Below, piece after piece: positions 1 to 5,284 of a stretch of DNA of 5,986 nucleotides. Position numbers and translations under genes: made by a program. The notes below the pieces were generated by a model. It saw nothing but the letters and a program-made list of their open reading frames with translations. It did not search any database and was not told the DNA's origin. Position 1 is the stretch's first letter. Each line of letters opens with the position of its first letter. Origin of the DNA: Candidatus Methanogasteraceae archaeon UBA261 (GTDB taxonomy: Archaea > Halobacteriota > Methanosarcinia > Methanosarcinales > Methanogasteraceae); NCBI GenBank assembly GCA_002506015.1, contig DAWR01000179.1, positions 1 through 5,986 on the forward strand. Reading direction: 5' to 3'.

Positions 1-230
1 ATACATTTAGAAACTATACAATACTTCTCCGGGCAAATGGGGGGTTATCGCCGCGAAAATGGCTGCCAGTTGGATAAACCGATCTGTGGATTCGATTTTA
101 TCTCTGGTAGTAACATTAGCCAGAATAAAGGAACAACAAGCAATTTCCTTTCCTGTTCGTCTTCCACGCAATATTTTCGGAGCAAATCAAAAAGCGGTTC
201 TAGAAGCATCCGCAAGTTTTATCGCATCGC

Positions 231-240
231 CTTATAGATA
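231..240 (+). promoter_or_regulatory. Candidate TATA box of the dehydrogenase-acdAB operon
   Basis: The A/T-rich element CTTATAGATA lies about 50-59 nt upstream of the ATG at 290. With the usual archaeal spacing of about 25 nt from TATA box to transcription start, the transcript would begin near 260 and carry a leader of about 30 nt, long enough for the Shine-Dalgarno site at 276-282. It departs from the TTTATATA consensus, and other A/T-rich stretches occur nearby, so this is a positional inference. Confidence 0.35.
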
Positions 241-275
241 AAGAGCCACAGAATACCAGAACCGCCGGACACAGA

Positions 276-282
276 AGGGGAT
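276..282 (+). promoter_or_regulatory. Shine-Dalgarno site of the amino acid dehydrogenase gene
   Basis: AGGGGAT at 276-282 is complementary to the 16S rRNA 3' end and sits 7 nt before the ATG at 290. A second in-frame ATG at 296 would have a spacing of 13 nt, so the first ATG is preferred. Confidence 0.6.
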
Positions 283-289
283 CTGATAC

Positions 290-1402
290 ATGGACATGAG
301 CCAAACAATCTTTGAGGACTGTACTGACGATCTTGGACCTGAGAAGATAATTCACATCTACGAACCCGTTGCAAAATTAAGAGCGATTGTGGTAATCGAC
401 AACGTCGCCGCAGGACCTGCCATTGGCGGCGTCCGGATAGCTCCGGATCTCACCACAACAGAGATAATGAGACTCGCAAGGGCGATGACACTCAAGAATG
501 CTGCGGCAGGGCTCCCGCACGGGGGTGGCAAAGCCGGAATCATCGCGGACCCGAAGACGGTGGATAAAGAGTGCCTCATACGGACGTTCGCAAGAGCGAT
601 TGAATCTCTTCACGATTACATATCAGGTCCGGATATGTGCACTGATGAATGCTGCATGGCTTATATATTCGATGAAATAAAACGGGCTGTCGGTCTTCCG
701 AGAGTGCTTGGCGGAATCCCTCTCGATGAGATTGGAGCCACCGGTTTCGGGGTCGCAGAATGTGCAGACGTTGCGAAGGAGTACATAGATCTGGATCTAA
801 ATGGCGCAAGACTCGTTATCGAGGGCTTCGGGAACGTGGGCAAGAATGCAGCGAGATTTCTCGAAGAGAAGGGAGCAATCCTTGTGGCTGCGAGCGATAC
901 GAGCGGAACTGTATATAATAAGGATGGGATCGATGTTTCGGGATTGATACGGGTGAAGGAAGAGACCGGGTCTGTCACCCATTACGAGGACGCGGAAAAG
1001 CTGAAGACAGAGAACCTCCTGAAGATACCCGGCGACATATTCGTTCCTGCTGCAAGACCTGACGTCATCGATGAGAGAAACGTCGGCACACTTGACACAA
1101 AGCTCGTGATCCAGGGTGCGAATATTGCGATAACACTCGGTGCCGAGAAGGCGCTTCACAATAGGGGTGTTCTATCGATCCCCGACTTCATAGCAAATGC
1201 GGGCGGCGTCATCGCGGCTGCGGTCGAATACAGGCACGGGAGCGAGAAAGAGGCTTTTTCCGAAATCAAGAGTAAAATAAGAGCGAACACAAAGAAAATC
1301 CTCGATAAAACGTACAGCGAGGGCTTGTATCCGCGGGATTCTGCTGAAATAATCGCAAAGGAACGGGTACTCTCTGCGATGAGCTACCGCAAATGCATAT
1401 AA
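290..1402 (+). CDS. Glu/Leu/Phe/Val dehydrogenase family protein, leucine-dehydrogenase type
   Basis: NAD(P)-dependent oxidative deamination of an amino acid to its 2-oxoacid, or the reverse amination. At 370 aa it matches the short leucine/phenylalanine/valine dehydrogenases (about 365 aa) rather than glutamate dehydrogenases (about 415-450 aa). From the N-terminus one sees GPAIGGVRI (42-50), MTLKNAAAGLPHGGGKAGI (66-84) with the two active-site lysines at 69 and 81, and GPDMCTDE (113-120) with the catalytic Asp115. The Rossmann motif GFGNVG follows at 179-184, with an acidic residue (D203) after the second strand that favours NAD over NADP. The C-terminal part has QGANIAITLGAEKALH and the family signature PDFIANAGGVI (298-308). 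The N-terminus (IFED...KLRAIVVID) aligns by eye with leucine dehydrogenase, while QGAN and PDFIANAGG look more like glutamate dehydrogenase, so the substrate is not settled. It is the first gene of an operon with the acyl-CoA synthetase subunits, which points to catabolism of branched or aromatic amino acids. Confidence 0.9.
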   Translation: MDMSQTIFEDCTDDLGPEKIIHIYEPVAKLRAIVVIDNVAAGPAIGGVRIAPDLTTTEIMRLARAMTLKNAAAGLPHGGGKAGIIADPKTVDKECLIRTFARAIESLHDYISGPDMCTDECCMAYIFDEIKRAVGLPRVLGGIPLDEIGATGFGVAECADVAKEYIDLDLNGARLVIEGFGNVGKNAARFLEEKGAILVAASDTSGTVYNKDGIDVSGLIRVKEETGSVTHYEDAEKLKTENLLKIPGDIFVPAARPDVIDERNVGTLDTKLVIQGANIAITLGAEKALHNRGVLSIPDFIANAGGVIAAAVEYRHGSEKEAFSEIKSKIRANTKKILDKTYSEGLYPRDSAEIIAKERVLSAMSYRKCI

Positions 1403-2754
1403 CCCCCATGCTCTCAAAGGTCCTTGAACCGGATTCAATTGCGGTAATCGGCGCATCATCGAATCGTGAAAAATGGGGATACCGGATATTGGATAACATC
1501 CTATCGGGAGGGTACTCCGGAGCGGTTTATCCGGTGAACCCAAACGAAGACGCGGTTCTGGGGCTGAGATGCTATCCGTCAGTTCTTGACATCCCCCACA
1601 GAGTCGATCTCGGCATAATCGCAGTTCCTGCAGAGATTGTCCCCGCGGTTCTGAAGGCATGCGGGAGAAAAGACGCCCGGGGTGTTGTTATCGTATCAGC
1701 GGGATTCAGCGAAGTCGGAAACAGGGAACTTGAGAACAAGGTCCGCGATATTGCGAGGGACTACGAGATGCGGATGATCGGTCCGAACACGTTTGGCTTC
1801 ATCAACACGCATCTGAACCTGAATGCGAGCATCATCCCGCAGATGCCAGAAACCGGTGGAATCTCGTTTGTGACCCAGAGCGGAACATTTGGGCTCGCAC
1901 TTGTGGACTGGGCGGCAAGCCAGCAGATGGGACTCCACCTCGTTCTCGGAGTCGGGAACAAGGCAGACGTAGACGATTCCGACATTCTTGCGTATCTGAG
2001 TCCTGATCGGCACACAAAAACGATCATGATGTATATCGAAGGGATAAAGCGGGGGCGGCGATTCATCGATGTCGCAAGCAGAATTAGAAAGCCGGTAATC
2101 GCGCTCAAGACCGGGAGATCGCGGGCAGGAAGTAAGGCGGCACTCTCGCATACAGGCTCTCTTGCCGGCACCGACCGGATATACGACGGGGCATTCAAGC
2201 AGGCAGGGGTCATCCGTGCAGGGACAATCGAGGAGCTCTTTGATTCCGCACTTGCACTCTCAATCACTCCGCCCGCGGGTTGCGGCATCGGCATCATCTC
2301 AAACGGTGGCGGTGCTGCAATTCTCGCAGCAGATCTATGCGAAGACCTCGGGCTTAATCTCCCGGATATGTCAGAGCGTACGGTTCGGATGCTGAAAGGC
2401 GTGCTTCCGGCGATCGCAACGCCTGCGAATCCACTGGATACTGCCGGGTATGCGAGCTACAAGATGTTCAGGGATGTTACGGATATCATGCTCTCTGATC
2501 CGGGTATACACGCTCTTTTGGTGATATACGTCCATGCAGAGATGGTGGATCCGTGCCTGCCGGCAGAGGCAGTGATCGACGCGAGTGAAAGGTGCGATAA
2601 GCCGGTCTTAACATCCTGGATCGGTGGAAAAGATATTGGTACCGCGGTAAAACTACTGGAAGAGAACAGAATACCCAACTATCCGCTGCCAGAGCGTGCG
2701 GTAGTCGCATTGAATAATCTGGTGCGTTACAAAAGGATTTCGCAGAAGAGATGA
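1393..2754 (+). CDS. ADP-forming acetyl/acyl-CoA synthetase, alpha subunit
   Basis: Converts acyl-CoA + ADP + Pi to acid + CoA + ATP together with the beta subunit; cytoplasmic, and the main substrate-level ATP step of archaeal peptide and sugar fermentation. At 453 aa it has the usual alpha-subunit size. An N-terminal CoA-binding Rossmann domain begins at SIAVIGASSNREKWG (about 15-29) and includes PVNP and SAGFSEVGN. Two succinyl-CoA-synthetase-like ligase domains follow, with MIGPNTFGFIN (128-138), FVTQSGTFG (159-167), MYIEG with Glu216, and the active-site loop SHTGSLAG (252-259), whose His253 is the expected phosphohistidine. ISNGGGAAILAAD opens the last domain. The ATG at 1393 overlaps the dehydrogenase stop by 10 nt; an in-frame ATG at 1408 would instead leave a 5-nt gap. 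Neither has a strong ribosome binding site, so the start is uncertain by 5 residues and translation is probably coupled to the gene before it. The acyl substrate cannot be read from the sequence. Confidence 0.92.
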   Translation: MHITPMLSKVLEPDSIAVIGASSNREKWGYRILDNILSGGYSGAVYPVNPNEDAVLGLRCYPSVLDIPHRVDLGIIAVPAEIVPAVLKACGRKDARGVVIVSAGFSEVGNRELENKVRDIARDYEMRMIGPNTFGFINTHLNLNASIIPQMPETGGISFVTQSGTFGLALVDWAASQQMGLHLVLGVGNKADVDDSDILAYLSPDRHTKTIMMYIEGIKRGRRFIDVASRIRKPVIALKTGRSRAGSKAALSHTGSLAGTDRIYDGAFKQAGVIRAGTIEELFDSALALSITPPAGCGIGIISNGGGAAILAADLCEDLGLNLPDMSERTVRMLKGVLPAIATPANPLDTAGYASYKMFRDVTDIMLSDPGIHALLVIYVHAEMVDPCLPAEAVIDASERCDKPVLTSWIGGKDIGTAVKLLEENRIPNYPLPERAVVALNNLVRYKRISQKR

Positions 2755-3419
2755 AGATATTAACCGAACACGAATCGAAAAAACTGCTGACAGAGTACGG
2801 GATACCCGTAACACGAGAAGCTGTGGCAAGGAGCAGGGAGGCTGCGCTCATGCTTGCACGCGAGATCGGGTTTCCCGTTGCAATGAAGATCGCATCTCCT
2901 GATATCATGCATAAGCACGCTGCCGGGTGCGTCCTTCTCGATGTGGGGGCGCAGGATGTGGGCGCTGCATTCGATACGATCATTGAGCGTGCGAAGAAAC
3001 ACGCTCCGGATGCGAGAATCGATGGAGTTCTCGTCCAGGAGATGGTGCCGCGTGGAACAGAGATCGTGATCGGGATAAAATGCGATTCGCAGTTCGGTCA
3101 TGCCGTGATGTTCGGGCTCGGCGGGGTCTTTGTCGAGGTGCTTGACGATGTCTCGTTTAGGATAGTCCCGCTTACAAAGCGGGATGCAATCGAGATGACT
3201 GAGGAGATCAGGGGGCACTCGATTTTGGCTGGATGCGACGTGGGCGCGATAGTTGATGCCATACTGAAGGTGTCTGAGATGGCTGCGAAAGAGAACATAC
3301 TCGAACTCGACATAAACCCGCTCATCGCGTGCGAAAGAGGTGTGGTGGCTGTGGATGCCAGTGCGACAATCGGGGATCCCCCACACAACACGCGGCGGTT
3401 ATACGTTCCGTATAGATAA
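2751..3419 (+). CDS. ADP-forming acetyl/acyl-CoA synthetase, beta subunit (ATP-grasp)
   Basis: The nucleotide-binding partner of the alpha subunit. It carries the phosphoryl group between the alpha-subunit histidine and ADP. The 222-aa length and domain content fit a stand-alone beta subunit of the ATP-grasp_5 type. Visible elements are EHESKKLLTEYGIPVT (6-21, N-terminal helix), PVAMKIASPDIMHKH (42-56) with the nucleotide lysine K46 and the conserved His54, VQEMVPRGTEIVIG (95-108), FGLGGVFVEVLDD (121-133), and the metal-binding ELDINPL (185-191). The segment after His54 reads HKHAAGCVLL where the family usually has HK(S/T)DxGGVxL, so an Asp and a Gly differ from consensus. Its ATG overlaps the alpha stop codon as ATGA (4-nt overlap), a sign of translational coupling and equal subunit supply. 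The last 12 or so residues (PHNTRRLYVPYR) extend past the core fold. Confidence 0.92.
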   Translation: MKILTEHESKKLLTEYGIPVTREAVARSREAALMLAREIGFPVAMKIASPDIMHKHAAGCVLLDVGAQDVGAAFDTIIERAKKHAPDARIDGVLVQEMVPRGTEIVIGIKCDSQFGHAVMFGLGGVFVEVLDDVSFRIVPLTKRDAIEMTEEIRGHSILAGCDVGAIVDAILKVSEMAAKENILELDINPLIACERGVVAVDASATIGDPPHNTRRLYVPYR

Positions 3420-3432
3420 TCCCGTACCCCCC

Positions 3433-3465
3433 GCAATCTTCGACCAGATCGTTTTCGATGATTGC
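3433..3465. terminator. Hairpin between the convergent operons, candidate bidirectional 3'-end element
   Basis: Between the stops at 3419 and 3470 lies an inverted repeat: left arm 3433-3443 (GCAATCTTCGA) and right arm 3455-3465 (TCGATGATTGC). The arms pair at 10 of 11 positions, with one T:T mismatch, around an 11-nt loop containing GTTTT. It is therefore a stable stem on either strand. No T-run follows the stem on either strand, so it is not a canonical intrinsic or archaeal U-tract terminator. It may instead define or protect the 3' ends of the two converging transcripts. Its position, occupying most of a 50-nt gap, supports a function. Confidence 0.45.
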
Positions 3466-3469
3466 AAAG

Positions 3470-4048
3470 CTACGATCCCACCGCATGCACATTGCAGGCT
3501 TCTGCTCTCGCCCGCCCGACATACTCAACGATCTCATGAGCACACGAATCCGCATCCATAAGATCGCTTCGCACCACAATCTCGGGATTGAGCGGAGCCT
3601 CGTACTCAACATCCACGCCCGGAACGGTTCCGCCCTGTCCTGAGTGTGCATAGATTTTGGTTGGCGCATAACCCGCATCTCTGGACTGCTCTCTCTGCAC
3701 GCAGACATCGAACGGGCACTCAATATATACTTCGATGAACCGCGGAATCAGTTCTCGTGCGAGGTTGCGATATCTGCGCCTGTTTGCAGTCGCATCGATT
3801 ATCACGGTTATTCCGGAGTTAACAAGCAGGTGTGCCATGTATGCAAGCGAGGCATAGACGATGTTTCGCTCTTCTTCGGTGTACTGCGGAGTTGGTGTTA
3901 TCACCTTCCGCACCCGGTCAAGCTGGAGGTGCGTAACATCCGCTCCAAGCAATTCAGCAACCTTCGTTGCGATCGTGGTCTTCCCGCAGCCCGGAACGCC
4001 TGTTATCCAGATCGCATACGCATCATTTACCTGTACGTTACCGCCCAT
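3470..4048 (-). CDS. Adenylylsulfate (APS) kinase-like P-loop kinase
   Basis: The family transfers phosphate from ATP to adenylylsulfate to give PAPS. The 192 aa match a stand-alone APS kinase. The Walker A motif GVPGCGKTT is at 17-25. Further family landmarks are YTEEERNIVYASLAYMAHLL (56-75, matching the SEEDR...A.LL region), IIDATANRRRYRNLAR (83-98, in the place of SPxRxxRxxAR), FIEVYIECPFDVCVQRE (104-120) and YEAPLNPEIVV (149-159). The usual LDGDxxR motif reads LQLDRVR (41-47): the second Asp (D44) and the Arg (R47) remain, while the first Asp and the Gly are replaced. The lid segment before YEAP contains SGQGGTVPGVDV rather than FTGID. The fold is clear, but the substrate may not be APS. 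The start overlaps the end of the preceding gene by 22 nt and has its own Shine-Dalgarno site. No sulfurylase or PAPS reductase gene is in view. Confidence 0.82.
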   Translation of the reverse strand: MGGNVQVNDAYAIWITGVPGCGKTTIATKVAELLGADVTHLQLDRVRKVITPTPQYTEEERNIVYASLAYMAHLLVNSGITVIIDATANRRRYRNLARELIPRFIEVYIECPFDVCVQREQSRDAGYAPTKIYAHSGQGGTVPGVDVEYEAPLNPEIVVRSDLMDADSCAHEIVEYVGRARAEACNVHAVGS

Positions 4049-4575
4049 TTTAGAAACTCCCCTGTTGGAAACTCGTGAATCGTGGTTGCGATGATTATTC
4101 CGTCCCCGTTTTCCTTTGAAACGAGAATTGGCATTCCGTTTCCCTTCAATATCACATCGCAGTCCGCCTCTGTGAAGTACCCGTCACACTCGGCGCAATC
4201 CCCTGCAAAGATGGATCTGCACGCATGCTCCGCCGCAACCTCTATATCAACAGAGCCGTACTGTTCCCTGTATTTCAGCGTGAACGGAAGCCATTGGTAC
4301 GTGTACTCAGGAACCAGTGCGCCATACACAACAAGCACGCCGCCATTTCTTACGAATCTGTCAAAAAAACTCCTGTTCGCCGCAATCCCGCGTAACACTC
4401 CTGTGTACTCTGTGTTCGCAAACCCTGTTGGGATGATCATGACTCTGGATTCCGGGAGCGGCATGAAGGGGTTGGCAATAGCGCTCGCGGGCACACGCTG
4501 GTACGAGAGCCCGTGCTCAACAAAGAGCTTCTCAAAGAGCAGATCACCATCCCAGATCAGTGTGATGTCAGGCAT
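4027..4575 (-). CDS. Uncharacterised protein, possibly glutamine-amidotransferase-like (class I) fold
   Basis: I do not recognise this 182-aa gene as a named family. It has no signal peptide or membrane segment, so it is probably cytoplasmic. The pattern of short hydrophobic strands suggests a Rossmann or flavodoxin-like alpha/beta fold: ITLIWDGDLLFEKLFVEHG (4-22), a second strand RVMIIPTGFANTEY (44-57), FFDRFVRNGGVLVVYGALV (70-88), and a late DGIIIATTIHEFPTGEFLKW (158-177). The 'strand, turn, VRNGGVLVVYG' arrangement resembles ThuA- and GATase1-like domains, but the nucleophile-elbow position has YGA with no cysteine, so amidotransferase activity is unlikely. Cysteines at 119, 127, 130 and 139 (including CAEC, 127-130) could bind a metal. 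It is the first gene of a two-gene unit with the kinase, has a strong Shine-Dalgarno site and its own consensus TATA box. Coding status is well supported; the fold is a guess. Confidence 0.8.
   Translation of the reverse strand: MPDITLIWDGDLLFEKLFVEHGLSYQRVPASAIANPFMPLPESRVMIIPTGFANTEYTGVLRGIAANRSFFDRFVRNGGVLVVYGALVPEYTYQWLPFTLKYREQYGSVDIEVAAEHACRSIFAGDCAECDGYFTEADCDVILKGNGMPILVSKENGDGIIIATTIHEFPTGEFLKWAVTYR
4057..4063 (-). promoter_or_regulatory. Shine-Dalgarno site of the APS kinase-like gene
   Basis: Read on the - strand this is AGGGGAG, ending 8 nt before the ATG at 4048. It lies inside the 3' end of the preceding coding region, supporting a start within that gene and hence the 22-nt overlap. 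Confidence 0.6.
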
Positions 4576-4583
4576 CGCATGCC

Positions 4584-4588
4584 CCTCC
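4584..4588 (-). promoter_or_regulatory. Shine-Dalgarno site of the unrecognised gene
   Basis: GGAGG on the - strand (within CGGAGGGG), ending 8 nt before the ATG at 4575. An out-of-frame ATG at 4580 lies between the two and is too close to the site to be used, so 4575 is the supported start. Confidence 0.7.
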
Positions 4589-4631
4589 GTTCTCTTGATT
4601 CATGATCGCCGCCATAACCAAACGTATCCTG

Positions 4632-4664
4632 CACTGGTATATAAATTCGTCTGAGCTACCAGTG
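4632..4664. repeat. Perfect 8-bp inverted repeat bracketing the TATA box, candidate operator
   Basis: CACTGGTA at 4632-4639 and TACCAGTG at 4657-4664 are exact reverse complements separated by 17 nt. The arms start 25 nt apart, about two and a half helical turns. The left arm overlaps two bases of the TATA box at 4638-4645, and the right arm lies about 11 nt upstream of it on the transcribed strand. A third copy of CACTGGT is at 4707-4713, 50 nt from the second arm. A dimeric regulator bound here would block TBP/TFB access. The role is inferred from geometry only. Confidence 0.4.
4638..4645 (-). promoter_or_regulatory. Archaeal TATA box of the unknown gene-kinase operon
   Basis: On the - strand this reads TTTATATA, an exact match to the archaeal box A consensus, preceded by the purine-rich ACGAA as a possible BRE. 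Its centre lies about 66 nt before the ATG at 4575. A start about 25 nt downstream would put the transcript 5' end near 4615-4618 with a leader of about 40 nt that includes the Shine-Dalgarno site. On the + strand it would face no gene, so the - orientation is assigned. This separates the two-gene unit from the RPA pair upstream, although read-through is possible. Confidence 0.7.
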
Positions 4665-4720
4665 TACCCGATTCATTCCGGGGCAGCGAATGATGAGACA
4701 CCATGCCACTGGTCCACCGA

Positions 4721-5284
4721 TCACTGCAGCGATTCCAGCGCGGACGCAACCATCTGCCTGTACTGTTCGAGATCCAGCGAATAATGTTCCGTAACCATCT
4801 CAAGATGCGGTGAGCTTCCGTTTTCCAGTTCCTTGATCCGGTCGAGCGTCTGTCTCGCAGTCTCCAGTATCCATCGATTTCGGGTCTCCGCATCCACAAC
4901 CGAGATTGTCTCGGGGCGGATCGATGTGATCACACGCTCGTCCTCGGTCGTGTATACGCCGATCTTGCCGACCACTGCCAGAAATTCGGGAACGAATGCG
5001 TCTGTGAGCACGCGGGTGGCATCAAGCTGGTACTGCCCGGCATACGCGAAGAACGTGCCAGTCGGGTCAGATATGCGTGCCCGCCAGTACTCGGCATCGG
5101 TGCCGATGTCTTCCTTTTCCGTCAGTGTGCCGACTACAAAGACGCGGTTAACCTTCGCGCCCGTTGGTGTCAGCACATACTGGGGCGCATAGATATCCTC
5201 AAGATCACGTTCCAGTGCTACCGCGGTATCCCGGAGTTCCTGTGCAAAGATCCGGTATGCCACTTCCCTTGCGAAACTAGCCAT
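4721..5284 (-). CDS. RPA-associated OB-fold protein (COG3390-type)
   Basis: Partner of euryarchaeal replication protein A, thought to join or modulate the single-stranded DNA-binding complex in replication and repair. The 187 aa show the family's typical layout: an N-terminal helix REVAYRIFAQELRD (6-19), then YAPQYVLTPTGAKVNRVFVV (32-51) leading into the OB-fold, VGTLTEKEDIG (51-61), and WRARISDPTGTFFAYAGQYQ (67-86) with the DPTG turn. FVPEFLAVVGKIGVY (97-111), RPETISVVD (123-131) and the helical segment RNRWILETARQTLDRIKELE (135-154) follow. The C-terminal third (to LESLQ) is helical. The ATG immediately follows the TAA of the RPA gene with no spacer, and its strong ribosome binding site lies in the last codons of that gene, so the two are cotranscribed and coupled. 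Family assignment is by recognition of these motifs and the RPA neighbour. Confidence 0.9.
   Translation of the reverse strand: MASFAREVAYRIFAQELRDTAVALERDLEDIYAPQYVLTPTGAKVNRVFVVGTLTEKEDIGTDAEYWRARISDPTGTFFAYAGQYQLDATRVLTDAFVPEFLAVVGKIGVYTTEDERVITSIRPETISVVDAETRNRWILETARQTLDRIKELENGSSPHLEMVTEHYSLDLEQYRQMVASALESLQ

Larger units (their letters stand above)
1..289. other. Upstream non-coding or unassigned region
   Basis: This stretch is visibly richer in A and T than the genes to its right. Two overlapping + frames stay open across it: one open from the window edge to a stop near 237, the other from about 11 to 241. Neither translation looks like a known protein, neither shows the G/C-rich third codon positions of the neighbouring genes, and no Shine-Dalgarno site precedes their internal ATGs (37 and 59). 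It most likely holds the leader and promoter of the dehydrogenase operon plus the tail of whatever lies to the left. A decayed gene fragment cannot be excluded. Confidence 0.5.

Noticed and set aside
198..205. Palindrome TTCTAGAA upstream of the dehydrogenase as an operator
   Set aside because: A single 8-bp palindrome is expected by chance, it has no partner site and sits upstream of an uncertain promoter.
37..241. Small genes starting at ATG 37 or ATG 59
   Set aside because: No ribosome binding site, no recognisable protein, codon third positions unlike the neighbours, and the two frames overlap each other. The first is also open upstream of its ATG to the window edge.
2760..3386. A long - strand frame opposite the synthetase beta subunit
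   Set aside because: The + frame has all the ATP-grasp family motifs. The antisense translation is rich in His, Arg and Cys without a recognisable pattern and is explained by the codon bias of the real gene.
4027..4575. Functional glutamine amidotransferase
   Set aside because: The glycine-rich turn where the nucleophilic cysteine would be reads YGA, so the catalytic residue is missing. Only a fold-level resemblance can be suggested.
4082..4654. A 190-aa + strand open frame opposite the unknown gene
   Set aside because: Its composition (rich in Ser, Pro and Thr) is typical of an antisense shadow. The - strand frame has a Shine-Dalgarno site, a TATA box and a fold-like hydrophobic pattern.
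4673..4693. Inverted repeat TCATTC/GAATGA downstream of the RPA-associated gene as a terminator
   Set aside because: Only six mostly A:T pairs around a 9-nt loop with no T-run. Too weak to separate from chance.
4600..4899. A 99-aa - strand gene between the RPA-associated gene and the unknown gene
   Set aside because: More than half of it lies within the RPA-associated gene in another frame, its translation is dominated by Trp and Arg as expected of an out-of-frame reading, and it would run through the consensus TATA box.
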